Assembly: GCA_018266395.1 (NCBI GenBank)
Contig: JAFEAM010000010.1
Span: forward strand, 33,887 to 97,886
Length of the DNA stretch: 64,000 bases
Source: Bacteroidota bacterium
Lineage (GTDB): Bacteria > Bacteroidota > Bacteroidia > Cytophagales > Cyclobacteriaceae
Reading direction: 5' to 3'
Shown here: one piece after another, positions 16,775 to 26,176 of the stretch
Layout: each line of letters starts with the position of its first letter
Position numbering within the stretch: position 1 is the stretch's first letter
Position numbers and translations under genes: made by a program
The notes under the pieces: generated by a model
The model's input: only the letters and a program-made list of their open reading frames with translations
The model's database searches: none
What the model was told of the DNA's origin: nothing

Positions 16775-18427
16775 ATGAAGAAGAATGTGTTACTCATGAT
16801 TGCCTGCCTGCTTTCGTGGAGCCTGATGGCCCAAACGGAGTTGCAGCAAATAGAGAAATTGAAAGCCGATGCCGCCCAGGAAGTGGAGAAAAATGCGGTA
16901 CTGGGCCAACAGATCAACGACATGCTGTTCAGCTTCTCCGAGCTGGGTTTTCAGGAGATCGAAACTTTTAATTACCTCACGTCTCTCCTGGAGAAAAACG
17001 GTTTTAAAGTTCAGCGTGGTATTGCCGGCGTGCCCACGGCGTGGATCGCCACATGGGGCAGCGGTAAGCCGCTGATTGCTTTGGGTTCTGATGTGGACTG
17101 CATCCCCAAGGCTTCTCAAAAACCCGGAGTAGCATATCACGATCCGATTGTTGACGGAGCTCCCGGACACGGAGAAGGCCATAATTCTGGTCAGGCGCTT
17201 AATATTATTTCAGCACTGGCTATGAAGAAGATCATGGAAAAAGAGAAGATGTCCGGGACACTCATGCTGTGGCCCGGCGTTGCGGAAGAGTTGGTTGGTA
17301 CCAAAGCATATTATGTTCGAGCAGGTTATTTCAAGGACGTAGATGCCTGTATTTTCACTCACGTGGCTAACAACCTGGGCGTGTCATATGGGGATGGTGG
17401 CAACAATGGACTGGTTTCAGTAAAGTTTACTTTTGAAGGATCGGCAGCTCATGCTGCCGGTGCTCCCTGGCGCGGTCGCAGTGCATTGGACGCTGTGGAA
17501 CTCATGAATGTGGGTTGGAATTTCCGGCGTGAACACCTTGAACTTACCCAGAGATCCCATTATGTGATTCCGGATGGAGGTGATCAGCCCAATGTAGTGC
17601 CAAGCAAGGCTTCTGTCTGGTATTATTTCAGGGAAAGAACGTACCCGGCTATCAAGAATCTCTTTGACATTGGGGTGAAGATGGCGGAAGGGGCATCGCT
17701 AATGACAGATACCAAGTTTACCTATGAAATATTGGGGTCGGCCTGGCCTGGTCACTTCAACAAGCCGATTGCAGAGGCTATGTACCAGAACATCAAAAAG
17801 GTCGGGCTGCCCACCTGGTCTGCAGAAGATCAGATGCTCGCGAAAGCCACCCAACTTGAAATGAAGGCACCCAAAGTTGAAGGTCTTGCTACCAAACTTG
17901 ATACACTTGGTATGCCTGCTCCGACAGGTCCCGTTAATGTGATGGGGCGTCAGCTCATGGCGATGGGAGGAGGCTCTGATGACATCGCAGATATCAGTTG
18001 GTCCCTTCCGACGGTTGTACTACGCTATCCCTCGAACATCCCCGGTTTGCCAGGTCACCATTGGAGTAATGCGATTTCTATGGCAACACCAATTGCGCAC
18101 AAAGGCATTGTATACGGTGCAAAGGCAGAAGTGATGACCCTACTTGATCTATTCCTTAAACCGGAGATTCTCAAGAATGCATGGGAATACTACAGAACAG
18201 AGCAGACCAAGGACCAGAAATACACGCCACTGATTGGTGAAAAGGACAATCCAGCCATCTATCTGAATCAAAAGATAATGACGGAATATGCTCCAAAGCT
18301 GAAGCCGTTTTATTACAACCCGGCCAAGTATAAGACCTACCTGGAGCAGTTGGGAATACAATACCCAACGCTAAGACAGGATCAGAAGGATGCGTTAAAC
18401 AAACTGGCTGAAAAGGAGAAAAAGTAG
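16775..18427 (+). CDS. Secreted M20 family amidohydrolase/peptidase, second copy
   Basis: 550 residues, the same length as the upstream copy. The signal peptides differ (LVVLAGFLFINLRAQ against LLMIACLLSWSLMAQ), but the mature parts are collinear and mostly identical, with the same GHGEGHN variant metal motif and the same C-terminal YLEQLGIQYPT. This is a tandem duplication. Differences are concentrated at the signal peptide and in scattered conservative changes (for example VDDNMGVSFGDDGYN against VANNLGVSYGDGGNN), consistent with both copies being kept under selection. Confidence 0.88.
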   Translation: MKKNVLLMIACLLSWSLMAQTELQQIEKLKADAAQEVEKNAVLGQQINDMLFSFSELGFQEIETFNYLTSLLEKNGFKVQRGIAGVPTAWIATWGSGKPLIALGSDVDCIPKASQKPGVAYHDPIVDGAPGHGEGHNSGQALNIISALAMKKIMEKEKMSGTLMLWPGVAEELVGTKAYYVRAGYFKDVDACIFTHVANNLGVSYGDGGNNGLVSVKFTFEGSAAHAAGAPWRGRSALDAVELMNVGWNFRREHLELTQRSHYVIPDGGDQPNVVPSKASVWYYFRERTYPAIKNLFDIGVKMAEGASLMTDTKFTYEILGSAWPGHFNKPIAEAMYQNIKKVGLPTWSAEDQMLAKATQLEMKAPKVEGLATKLDTLGMPAPTGPVNVMGRQLMAMGGGSDDIADISWSLPTVVLRYPSNIPGLPGHHWSNAISMATPIAHKGIVYGAKAEVMTLLDLFLKPEILKNAWEYYRTEQTKDQKYTPLIGEKDNPAIYLNQKIMTEYAPKLKPFYYNPAKYKTYLEQLGIQYPTLRQDQKDALNKLAEKEKK

Positions 18428-18448
18428 AACTGATAATTGTAGCAAGGA

Positions 18449-18485
18449 TTAGCCAATGATGATGCCATCATTGGCTAATTTTGTT
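18449..18485 (+). terminator. Rho-independent terminator after second M20 gene
   Basis: A perfect 13-bp stem (TTAGCCAATGATG with CATCATTGGCTAA) closes a 4-nt loop, followed by TTTTGTTT. An ATG inside it is in frame with ribE but belongs to the hairpin, which helps place the ribE start at 18498. Confidence 0.88.
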
Positions 18486-18497
18486 TCAAAGCACAGT

Positions 18498-19094
18498 ATG
18501 TTCACAGGAATTATCGAAGACCTTGGTAAACTCAAAAAAATTGAAGCGGAAGGCACCAACCGTCATTTCTACTTTACGAGCAAGATCAGCAAGGAACTGA
18601 AGGCCGACCAGAGCGTGTCACACAATGGTGTATGCCTTACAGTTACGCGTTGTGAAGGTGACGGACACTGGGTCACGGCTGTGAAAGAAACCCTGCAGCG
18701 ATCGAACCTTGACGGGCTTGAAATTGGGAGCTTGGTGAATCTGGAAAGATGCATGGTGAATAATGGTCGCTTTGACGGCCACATTGTACAAGGTCATGTG
18801 GACCAGGTGGCTACAGTCCGTTCCATCAGGGATGAGGGAGGCAGTTGGCTGTTTGAATTCGAATACGACGCGCAACCTGGAAATATCACTGTTGAGAAGG
18901 GGTCCATTGCTATCAATGGAGTAAGCCTTACTTGTTTTGGGTCCTCTAGGAATGGTTTCCGGGTCGCTATAATTCCCTATACCCACCAGCACACGAATTT
19001 TCATGCGCTGAAAACAGGGGATGCCGTGAACCTGGAATTCGACATAATTGGGAAATATGTCAAAAGACTGCTGGAAATGCGGCAGGCAGGTTGA
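18498..19094 (+). CDS. ribE: Riboflavin synthase alpha chain
   Basis: 198 residues from the ATG at 18498 (MFTGIIEDLGKLKKIE), the invariant family start. Two lumazine-binding repeats are visible, the first with SVSHNGVCLTVT and the second with GSIAINGVSLTCFG. The enzyme dismutates two 6,7-dimethyl-8-ribityllumazines to riboflavin. No FMN riboswitch is seen in the short upstream region, which holds only the previous terminator. Other rib genes are not in the window. Confidence 0.95.
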   Translation: MFTGIIEDLGKLKKIEAEGTNRHFYFTSKISKELKADQSVSHNGVCLTVTRCEGDGHWVTAVKETLQRSNLDGLEIGSLVNLERCMVNNGRFDGHIVQGHVDQVATVRSIRDEGGSWLFEFEYDAQPGNITVEKGSIAINGVSLTCFGSSRNGFRVAIIPYTHQHTNFHALKTGDAVNLEFDIIGKYVKRLLEMRQAG

Positions 19095-19172
19095 CCAGTG
19101 ACAAATCGCGCCTGTGTAATATTTTGACCAGTTCTGCCAGAAAGAAACCATGAGGAATTACTACTTTGTGGT

Positions 19173-19658
19173 ATGCTTGACCAATTTCTAAAAATCGTCG
19201 AAGAGAATGCTGAAAGGGCAATTGTCAGCAATCAGGCCATCCCAAATCAGTTCAATCAACCTGCCATTAAGGAGGTGGCCCATCAGATCTTTTCCTCCCT
19301 TCAAGGGCAGGTTGCCTCTGGGAATATGCAGCAGGTCATTCACCTTTTTCATTCAGCTTCTGCAAGAGGGATAGCACAGCATCCCCTGGTGAATCCTATA
19401 ATTGAGAACGTAGCCGGCGGTCTTGCAGCCAAGTTTAATTTATCGCCTCAAGTCACAAGATCCATCGCCGAGTCGCTCGTCCCAACTGTCATAGGTCAGG
19501 TGGTCACGAAGACCAATGATCCCAAGGACATCGAGTTTGACTTGCAGCACATGATGCGAAGGATGTCGGGCAACCCGTCACTGGATATTTCAGGAATGCT
19601 CAATTCGGCGCCCAAAGGAGCTATCGGAAATATCCTGGGAAAGTTGTTCGGGAAATGA
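19173..19658 (+). CDS. Small helical protein of the DUF937/YidB-like type
   Basis: 161 residues, no signal peptide. It starts MLDQFLKIVEENAERAIVSNQAIPNQFN and has alternating amphipathic helices with a Gly-rich end (GMLNSAPKGAIGNILGKLFGK). This pattern matches the DUF937-like proteins common in Bacteroidota, whose role is unknown. Its stop is 2 bp from the stop of the convergent PAP2 gene. Family assignment is from memory of the sequence style and is moderate. Confidence 0.7.
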   Translation: MLDQFLKIVEENAERAIVSNQAIPNQFNQPAIKEVAHQIFSSLQGQVASGNMQQVIHLFHSASARGIAQHPLVNPIIENVAGGLAAKFNLSPQVTRSIAESLVPTVIGQVVTKTNDPKDIEFDLQHMMRRMSGNPSLDISGMLNSAPKGAIGNILGKLFGK

Positions 19659-19659
19659 T

Positions 19660-20238
19660 TCAGGTATCTGAGGCTGCCTTCTGGCGGAACCTGAGCATTT
19701 GAAGAACCGCGAAGCCGCCCCAGCCCAAGAGCCATCCAATCACTGCTCCAACTAATATGTCACCAGGGAAATGAACACCGAGGTAGACCCTTGTATAACA
19801 GTTGATAAAAGTCCACAGAAACAGCCATTTGATCTTCCGGTACCTGTCACGGAACAGGAGATAAAAGAAAGTTGCCACGGCCATTGTGTTGGCTGCATGA
19901 CTGGAAGCGAACCCATAGAGACCTCCACGGTAATCATAGACGATATGAACCACAGGCTCGAGGGCGGGATCATGCGAAGGTCGGAAGCGGTGAAAGATGG
20001 GCTTCATAAGCCCGCTGGTCACCTGATCGCTGGCAGCCACGGTAAGAAGAATCAATGCTATGATGAGCCACGACTGCTTTCTGAAGTTGACAACAATCAG
20101 ATAGATAAGGAAAAGGAACAGAGGAATCCAGACCTCTGTTTGAGAGAGCCAATACATCAGGGGATCGAGCCCATTGGTATGTTGGTCGTTGATTAGAAAG
20201 AACAGTTCGGCATCCCAGCGTTTCAGTACCTCGATCAT
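19660..20238 (-). CDS. PAP2 superfamily membrane phosphatase
   Basis: 192 residues from the ATG at 20238 (MIEVLKRWDAELFFLIND). Five or six membrane segments and the three PAP2 motifs are seen: KPIFHRFRP (KX6RP), FASSHAANT (PSGH-like) and RVYLGVHFPGD (SRX5HX3D-like). Such enzymes dephosphorylate undecaprenyl pyrophosphate or phosphatidic acid at the outer face of the inner membrane. The catalytic His residues and Arg are intact. Substrate cannot be fixed from the sequence. Confidence 0.9.
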   Translation of the reverse strand: MIEVLKRWDAELFFLINDQHTNGLDPLMYWLSQTEVWIPLFLFLIYLIVVNFRKQSWLIIALILLTVAASDQVTSGLMKPIFHRFRPSHDPALEPVVHIVYDYRGGLYGFASSHAANTMAVATFFYLLFRDRYRKIKWLFLWTFINCYTRVYLGVHFPGDILVGAVIGWLLGWGGFAVLQMLRFRQKAASDT

Positions 20239-20331
20239 AACCGGTTTGGGTTCTGTGGGTGAATATGCCCTTTTCGGGCTCAATATTCAAATGCATCCTT
20301 TATCTTCGGTTGAAATTATTTGTCTTCGTCT

Positions 20332-21810
20332 ATGGAAAAGTATGACCTCGTGGTTATTGGTGCCGGACCTTCCGGTTATGCAGCAGCCATGCGATCGCTC
20401 GATTTTAAGAAGCGAACATTACTTGTGGAAAAGAACAGGGTGGGTGGTGCCGGTGTAACCAACGGTGCCCTTTCCTCCAAAACATGGTGGGAACTCTCAA
20501 GAGAGGCCTCAACTTTCCGCCGAAACCTCAACCGTTACAACATTCAGGCCCCAACCGTGAATTATGATGAGATGCGTCGGGAAGTGCAGCGGGCTGTCCA
20601 GGAACGAAAAGGTCTGTTGGAAGAGCAGATGCAACAGTTGAGAACGCAGTCTTTGCCCCTTTTGGACTACAGAGCCGGCACAGCGCGATTGATCACACCC
20701 CATGAAGTGGAAATTGATCACAATGGCAGTAAGGAGTGTGTCCAGGCAGACTACGTGATTCTGGCCACCGGCAGCCGCCCGCGTTACCTTCCTGAATTGC
20801 CAATAGACGAAAAAATTGTCATGACCAGCGATGGGATTGAAGAAATGAAGGATTTTCCTGAAAGCATGGTCATTGTGGGAGCCGGTGTGATTGGTTGCGA
20901 ATACGCCACCATCTTCAGTGGATTTGGCAAGACAAAGATCAACCTGATCGACAAGGGAGATCGTATTCTTCCCTTTGAAGATGAGGACGTAGTGAAGATC
21001 ATCGAGCGCAATATGGAGAACAACGGTGTCCTTATCCACCGGAATTCCAGACTGGTCACCATGCGCATCATCAACGGAAGGGTGGAGTACGAGCTTGAAT
21101 ATACCGATGGCAGCAGACAGATATTTAATGTGGAAAAGGCACTGGTGTCAGTCGGGCGAATACCGAACCTGGAGAATTTGTTTAACGACAATGTTGGTAT
21201 TCAGATCAGCAAAAGAGGCATTGAAAACAACGACACACAAACCAACGTTTCCAATATTTACGCTGTAGGTGATCTGACCGCGGACATTTCGCTTGTAAAC
21301 GTCGGAGAGCTTGAGGGAAGGTATGCAGTGGAGAGAATCTTTGGCAAACCTGAACGGAAGCTGGTGTACGAAAACATCAGTACCATCATGTTCCTGAGCC
21401 CGGAGGTCGCCGGGGTGGGTCTGAATGAGACCCAGGCAAGAGAGAAGGGTATGGATTATAAGATGGTAACGCTGGAATACAGCACGATTCCACGAGCGAT
21501 AGCCAAACGCAACACACAGGGATTTATCAAGTTGCTGGTGACCAACGATGACCGAATGAAAATCCTCGGCATGAAAGTAGTGGGTAATCATGCGAGCAGC
21601 GCTATTCAGGCTGTTGCCGTATTGATTTCCATGGATAAAGGAATTGAAGAACTTGCGGAATGTGTGCACCCGCACCCAAGCATTACAGAGGGAATTCAGG
21701 AATGTGTGCGCATGCTGATGGGCAAGTCAACCCTGAAGCCGACTGCTCTCAAGGGAAGATTGTCGTGCAGGCGTTTTGTAGGAGGGAAATATGAGGACAT
21801 ACAGTTTTGA
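20332..21810 (+). CDS. Class I pyridine nucleotide-disulfide oxidoreductase family protein without the redox cysteines
   Basis: 492 residues from the ATG at 20332; a TTG four codons earlier is less likely. FAD motif VVIGAGPSGYAAAMRS, NAD motif VIVGAGVIGCEYATIFSGFGK and ATGSRPRYLPE, second FAD motif NIYAVGDLT, and the C-terminal dimer motif HPHPSITEGIQE. It resembles soluble transhydrogenase and dihydrolipoamide dehydrogenase. The active-site stretch reads GGAGVTNGALSSK (residues 38-50): Gly41 and Ala46 replace the two cysteines of GGTCxxxGCIPSK, so disulfide chemistry is impossible. A direct NAD(P)H or quinone oxidoreductase, or transhydrogenase, role is inferred. Confidence 0.85.
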   Translation: MEKYDLVVIGAGPSGYAAAMRSLDFKKRTLLVEKNRVGGAGVTNGALSSKTWWELSREASTFRRNLNRYNIQAPTVNYDEMRREVQRAVQERKGLLEEQMQQLRTQSLPLLDYRAGTARLITPHEVEIDHNGSKECVQADYVILATGSRPRYLPELPIDEKIVMTSDGIEEMKDFPESMVIVGAGVIGCEYATIFSGFGKTKINLIDKGDRILPFEDEDVVKIIERNMENNGVLIHRNSRLVTMRIINGRVEYELEYTDGSRQIFNVEKALVSVGRIPNLENLFNDNVGIQISKRGIENNDTQTNVSNIYAVGDLTADISLVNVGELEGRYAVERIFGKPERKLVYENISTIMFLSPEVAGVGLNETQAREKGMDYKMVTLEYSTIPRAIAKRNTQGFIKLLVTNDDRMKILGMKVVGNHASSAIQAVAVLISMDKGIEELAECVHPHPSITEGIQECVRMLMGKSTLKPTALKGRLSCRRFVGGKYEDIQF

Positions 21811-21819
21811 TGCTTTGGA

Positions 21820-22542
21820 ATGAAACTATCGGGTAACAAAATCCTGATCACCGGAGGCGCAACCGGCATAGGTCTTGGAATGGCGGAGAGATTTGCGCAT
21901 GAAGGAAATCGGCTGATCCTTTGCGGAAGGAGAGAGGCTGTTCTTCGGGAGGCAGCCGGGAGAATTTCCGGAGCGGAGTACTATCCATGCGATCTGACAC
22001 GGGTCGAGGAGAGGAAGAAACTCAGAGACTGGGTCGGGAAAAATCATCCCGATCTGACTGTGTTGGTAAACAATGCCGGAATCCAGCAATGGATGGGGAT
22101 AACCGATAATGATTTCTATGTGAGAGCCAAGGAAGAAATCGCCATCAACATAGAGGCTCCCGTCCACTTATGCCATCTCTTTGCAGGTATGCCGTCGCTT
22201 CGAACTGTCATAAACGTAACCTCTGGACTGTCCTTTGTTCCCTTGACAAAAGTGCCGGTATATTCAGCATCCAAAGCATTCTTTCATTCATTCACGATTT
22301 CGCTTCGCGCACAGCTGAAAGAAAGAAATATTGAGGTGATAGAAGTGATACCACCGGCCCTTAACACCGATCTGGGAGGCAAGGGCCTCCATGATTCTTT
22401 TCCGCCCGTTGATGACTTTGTGCAATCCATGTTTAAGCAGTTGGCGGAAGGCAGCACTGAAATTACCTTCGGTTTCAGTCAGGTCATGATACAGGCCGGA
22501 CCCGATGAGTTGAAGAAAGCATTTGAACGAATGAACGGTTAG
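21820..22542 (+). CDS. Short-chain dehydrogenase/reductase (DltE-like)
   Basis: 240 residues. NAD(P)-binding TGGATGIG at residues 11-18, NNAG near 88, and the catalytic YSASK near residue 148 preceded by a Ser in VTSGLSF. The sequence resembles DltE/YdfG-like SDRs; the tail GPDELKKAFERMNG is typical of the Bacteroidota members. Substrate unknown. It lies 9 bp after the flavoprotein gene and 17 bp before the cysteine-synthase-like gene, so the three form a likely operon. Confidence 0.88.
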   Translation: MKLSGNKILITGGATGIGLGMAERFAHEGNRLILCGRREAVLREAAGRISGAEYYPCDLTRVEERKKLRDWVGKNHPDLTVLVNNAGIQQWMGITDNDFYVRAKEEIAINIEAPVHLCHLFAGMPSLRTVINVTSGLSFVPLTKVPVYSASKAFFHSFTISLRAQLKERNIEVIEVIPPALNTDLGGKGLHDSFPPVDDFVQSMFKQLAEGSTEITFGFSQVMIQAGPDELKKAFERMNG

Positions 22543-22559
22543 AAAAAGATACTTTTGAT

Positions 22560-23489
22560 ATGAATCGCGTCAGCAGTATGCTCGAAGCCATTGGCAACAC
22601 GCCTTTGGTTCAATTGAGGTCGGTTGTTCCGAATGAGGCAGCTGACGTGTACGTCAAATTGGAATATTATAATCCAACCGGTTCATATAAGGACAGGATG
22701 GCACTTTCAATTGTGGAGGAAGCGGAGTGGAGGAAAGACCTTGTGCCAGGTATGACGGTTGTGGAATGCACAGGCGGCAGTACAGGAACATCCCTTGCAT
22801 TTGTTTGTAACGCCAAAGGATACAGATCACTGATAGTCTCATCTGATGCCTTTGCAAAAGAGAAACTAAAAGCGATACGGATGTTTGGTGCGGACCTTCA
22901 GTTGATTCAAAGTGAAGGAGGTAAGATTACCCCGGACCTCATTCCCAGAATGATGAAGGCTGCGGAAGAATTGTCGGCCAAGCCGGGCCACTATTGGACC
23001 CGACAATTCACCAATGTAGACGCACTCAAGGGTTATGGAATCATGGGAACTGAAATCACGGAGCAGTTAGGCAGTGTGCCTGATTTTTTTGTAGCTGCCG
23101 TGGGAACTGCCGGAATGATGGGTGGCGTGGCAAGGGCGCTGAGGAAACATGGCTCTGTCAGGGTTATTGGCCTTGAGCCTGCGTCTGCACCACTGCTTTC
23201 GGCCGGACAAGAAGGTGCGCACCGGATTGAAGGTATTGGGGTTGGCATAGTTCCTCCACTTTTGTCTTCGGAAACCTTTGACGAAATGCGCGCAATAGAT
23301 GAATCAGAAGCACGTGAAATGGCGCGCAGGCTGGTACGCGAGGAGGGCATTCTTGCCGGAACTTCGAGTGGAATGAACGTGGCGGCGGCAGTGGCACTTG
23401 CAAAGGAAATTGGACCAGGCAAGGCTGTTGTTACAGTCGCCTGTGACTCTGGCTACAAGTACATGGCAGGCGACCTCTTTGAGGTTTAG
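22560..23489 (+). CDS. Cysteine synthase/cystathionine beta-synthase family PLP enzyme
   Basis: 309 residues. The PLP lysine is K44 in NPTGSYKDRMA, the phosphate-binding loop is GTAGMMGG, and CTGGSTGTSLA is the substrate loop (TSGNTG in O-acetylserine sulfhydrylases). The altered loop (STGTS) points to a cysteine-synthase-like enzyme whose exact acceptor may differ from CysK/CysM. It makes or breaks a beta-substituted alanine. It converges with hisIE, 21 bp apart. Confidence 0.85.
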   Translation: MNRVSSMLEAIGNTPLVQLRSVVPNEAADVYVKLEYYNPTGSYKDRMALSIVEEAEWRKDLVPGMTVVECTGGSTGTSLAFVCNAKGYRSLIVSSDAFAKEKLKAIRMFGADLQLIQSEGGKITPDLIPRMMKAAEELSAKPGHYWTRQFTNVDALKGYGIMGTEITEQLGSVPDFFVAAVGTAGMMGGVARALRKHGSVRVIGLEPASAPLLSAGQEGAHRIEGIGVGIVPPLLSSETFDEMRAIDESEAREMARRLVREEGILAGTSSGMNVAAAVALAKEIGPGKAVVTVACDSGYKYMAGDLFEV

Positions 23490-23510
23490 TCTGGTGAGGT
23501 TCCAAATTCT

Positions 23511-24101
23511 TCAGGCCTTGTGCCTGTGGTGCAGCACCTGTGTTACTTCCTTTAATGTGTGGCCTTTGTGAGCCAGAAGAACAAGAAAGTGATACATCAG
23601 ATCGGCTGCTTCATTGAGGAATCGTTCGGTATCGCGGTCCTTTGCCTCAATAACCAGTTCAACAGCTTCTTCACCGACCTTCTGGGCAACTTTGTTCACG
23701 CTACCGCTCAGCAGGTGGTTGGTGTACGAACCCTCTTTAGGATTCTTCTTCCGGTCAAGAATAATAGCCTCCAGAAACTCCAGTCCAGTGACCTGGTTCT
23801 TTTCCTGAAAGCAGGTGTCGGCGCCTGTGTGGCACACGGGGCCCTTTGGTTTCGCCTTTATCAGCAATGTGTCGCCATCACAGTCTGCGATGGCATTAAT
23901 CATTTCCAGGTAGTGACCTGAGCTCTCGCCTTTGGTCCACAGCCTTTGCCTGGAGCGGCTGAAAAAGGTGATTCGTTTTTCTTTCTGTGTCCTTTGCCAG
24001 GCCTCTTCATTCATGAAGCCGAGCATAAGGACTTTGTCGGTTTGGGCGTCCTGCACCACACAGGGCAGTAGCCCATTCAGTTTCTTGAAGTTAAGTTCCA
24101 T
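23511..24101 (-). CDS. hisIE: Bifunctional phosphoribosyl-AMP cyclohydrolase / phosphoribosyl-ATP pyrophosphatase
   Basis: 196 residues. HisI part (about 1-105): VLMLGFMNEEAWQRT, FSRSRQRLWTKGESSGHYL, CDGDTLLIKAKPKGPVCHTGADTCF with the zinc cysteines. HisE part (about 110-196): KKNPKEGSYTNHLL, KVAQKVGEEAVELVIEA, EAADLMYHFLVLL. It performs steps 2 and 3 of histidine synthesis. Last gene of the operon, 7 bp after hisF. Confidence 0.97.
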   Translation of the reverse strand: MELNFKKLNGLLPCVVQDAQTDKVLMLGFMNEEAWQRTQKEKRITFFSRSRQRLWTKGESSGHYLEMINAIADCDGDTLLIKAKPKGPVCHTGADTCFQEKNQVTGLEFLEAIILDRKKNPKEGSYTNHLLSGSVNKVAQKVGEEAVELVIEAKDRDTERFLNEAADLMYHFLVLLAHKGHTLKEVTQVLHHRHKA

Positions 24102-24108
24102 GGGGGTG

Positions 24109-24864
24109 TTAAGTGCGAATGGGTATTTGATGCTCTTGAAGATACTGCTTCAATTCGTGAATGCCGACTTCGCCAAAATGAAATATGCTCGCGGCAAGCG
24201 CAGCGTCGGCTTTTCCGATAGTAAATACTTCCAAAAAATCTTCCATGCGCCCGGCTCCGCCTGATGCTATCACAGGAATGCTGAGTAGTTGGTTGAGCTT
24301 AACGAGCGGGTCAGTGGCAAAGCCTTTTTTAGTGCCATCGTGGTCCATGCTGGTGAAGAGTATTTCTCCGGCACCCCGGCTCTGACACTCCTTAGCCCAA
24401 CTGAACAGTTTCTTTTCTGTGGCACGTGTACCACCATGAGTGAAAACGGTCCATTGGTTATTGATCTTCCTGGCGTCGATGGCCACCACAATAAACTGGG
24501 ATCCGAATTCTTTTGTAAGCTTGTCGATGAACGCAGGATCTTTCACCGCAGCTGAGTTGATGCTGATCTTATCGGCACCCGCTTCCAGCAATGGGCCAAC
24601 GTCCTTCAATTCACTGATACCTCCACCGACAGTAAAGGGTATGTTAAGATGACGTGCGATTTCATTCACCAGCACGGCAAAGGTTTTGCGTTCCTCCTGT
24701 GTGGCACTGATATCCAGGAAAACCAGTTCATCAGCCCCCTGGGAAGCATAATATTCTCCTAGTTGGACAGGGTCGCCGGCATCGCGCAGGTTTTCAAAGT
24801 GGATGCCTTTGACGGTTCTACCGGCCTTGATGTCCAGACAGGGAATGATCCGCTTGGTAAGCAC
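24109..24864 (-). CDS. hisF: Imidazole glycerol phosphate synthase, cyclase subunit
   Basis: 251 residues, a full (beta/alpha)8 barrel. [19 protein letters not shown] at the start with catalytic Asp, FTVGGGIS and KISINSAAV phosphate sites, the second catalytic Asp in [11 protein letters not shown], and ASGGAG. It closes the imidazole ring using ammonia from HisH. It lies 4 bp after hisA; hisH is just upstream of hisA, so the two subunits are made from the same mRNA. Confidence 0.97.
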   Translation of the reverse strand: MLTKRIIPCLDIKAGRTVKGIHFENLRDAGDPVQLGEYYASQGADELVFLDISATQEERKTFAVLVNEIARHLNIPFTVGGGISELKDVGPLLEAGADKISINSAAVKDPAFIDKLTKEFGSQFIVVAIDARKINNQWTVFTHGGTRATEKKLFSWAKECQSRGAGEILFTSMDHDGTKKGFATDPLVKLNQLLSIPVIASGGAGRMEDFLEVFTIGKADAALAASIFHFGEVGIHELKQYLQEHQIPIRT

Positions 24865-24868
24865 GCAA

Positions 24869-25585
24869 TTATTGTAGTTTCTTCAGATCCGCAAGTTTGA
24901 TCTTCTGCTCGTAAATGGCCTTTCCCACAATGGCCCCGTGAAGGTTGAGGTAAGTCAGTTCAGTGAGATCGTCTACGGAGCTGATGCCACCGCTTGCAAT
25001 GACCTTCAGGTTTGGAAATTTCTTCTTCAGTTTGCGGTAGAGGCCGAAGTTGGGGCCTTGAAGCATTCCATCTGTATGAATGTCGGTGCAGGTGAGAAAT
25101 TCCAGGCCTTCCTTTTCGAATTGTGCTGCCAGGTCAAAGATGGAAATCGCTGATGCCTGTGTCCAGCCGCCGAACTGAATCATTTCATTCTTCACATCTG
25201 CACTCAGGATAAAGTTCTCACTCCCGTAGTCATGCATCCAGCGAACAAAGGTCTCCGGCTCACGTACGGCCAGACTGCCGATATTGATTTGTTCAATGCC
25301 CAACTCCAGCAGTTCCTCCACTTCCTGCTGGGATTTGACACCTCCTCCGAAATCCACCTTCAATGCAGTTTCCGCCTGAATGGCCTCAATCACTTTCCAA
25401 TTGACCACATGCCCCTTTTTGGCGCCATCCAGATCCACGAGGTGCAGGTACTCCAGGTCAGCCTCCTCAAATTCTTTCGCCACCTCGACGGGGTTTTCAC
25501 GGTACACCTTCATTTTACCAAAATCACCCTGTGTAAGGCGTACACATTTGCCTTCAATAATATCGATGGAGGGGAAGATTCTCAT
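24869..25585 (-). CDS. hisA: ProFAR isomerase
   Basis: 238 residues from the ATG at 25585 ([21 protein letters not shown]), one base after the hisH stop. The catalytic Asp is in PSIDIIEGK, the second in [10 protein letters not shown], and the phosphate sites are VDFGGGV and IASGGIS. It isomerises ProFAR to PRFAR (Amadori rearrangement). Codons upstream of this ATG lie within hisH and are not conserved in the family. Confidence 0.96.
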   Translation of the reverse strand: MRIFPSIDIIEGKCVRLTQGDFGKMKVYRENPVEVAKEFEEADLEYLHLVDLDGAKKGHVVNWKVIEAIQAETALKVDFGGGVKSQQEVEELLELGIEQINIGSLAVREPETFVRWMHDYGSENFILSADVKNEMIQFGGWTQASAISIFDLAAQFEKEGLEFLTCTDIHTDGMLQGPNFGLYRKLKKKFPNLKVIASGGISSVDDLTELTYLNLHGAIVGKAIYEQKIKLADLKKLQ

Positions 25586-25586
25586 G

Positions 25587-26174
25587 TCAGTCAGGTTGTT
25601 GAAAAAAACAGCGGAGTATTTTGATTCCTGCAGAGGCTGACTTTTCCGGATGGAATTGCACTGCAAAGAAATTTCCCTTCCTCATGGCGGCAGAAAAGGG
25701 AGAGCCATACGAGGCCTGCGCTACAGTGTGGGGATTCACGGGTACGTAATAGCTGTGTACAAAGTAAACATATTGGTCTTCCAGTGCGGAATCAAGCCAA
25801 CCTGATACTTTTTGCAGATTGTTCCACCCCATATGAGGTATTTTGATGTTTCCTGCCGGGAAACGCTTCACCACATCTTCAAAGATTCCAAGGCAGTTGG
25901 TATTATTTTCTTCAGAATGACTGCAAAGCAGCTGCATGCCAAGACAGATGCCAAGAGTAGGCTGCTTTAAGGACTTGATGACCTCATCGAGCTTTGTGTT
26001 TCGCAAGTAGTTCATTGTGCTGCTGGCTTCTCCCACGCCTGGAAATATGACCTTGTCGGCAGACTGTATGGTTTCAGGATGGTCGGTTATTTCAAAGTCA
26101 ACCTGGAGCCTTTCAAGGGCAAATGCAACCGAACGGATATTTCCTGCATTGTATCGGATGACAGCAACTTTCAT
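25587..26174 (-). CDS. hisH: Imidazole glycerol phosphate synthase, glutaminase subunit
   Basis: 195 residues. Class I amidotransferase triad: nucleophile in GICLGMQLLC, His and Glu in VQFHPEKSA. Starts MKVAVIRYNAGNIRSV, typical for HisH. It passes ammonia through the HisF barrel. Two bases after the hisB stop. Confidence 0.96.
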   Translation of the reverse strand: MKVAVIRYNAGNIRSVAFALERLQVDFEITDHPETIQSADKVIFPGVGEASSTMNYLRNTKLDEVIKSLKQPTLGICLGMQLLCSHSEENNTNCLGIFEDVVKRFPAGNIKIPHMGWNNLQKVSGWLDSALEDQYVYFVHSYYVPVNPHTVAQASYGSPFSAAMRKGNFFAVQFHPEKSASAGIKILRCFFQQPD

Positions 26175-26176
26175 TG

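Noticed and set aside
16630-16971. Plus-strand ORF of 113 codons between the M20 genes
   Set aside because: It begins in the terminator of the first copy and runs out of frame into the second copy.
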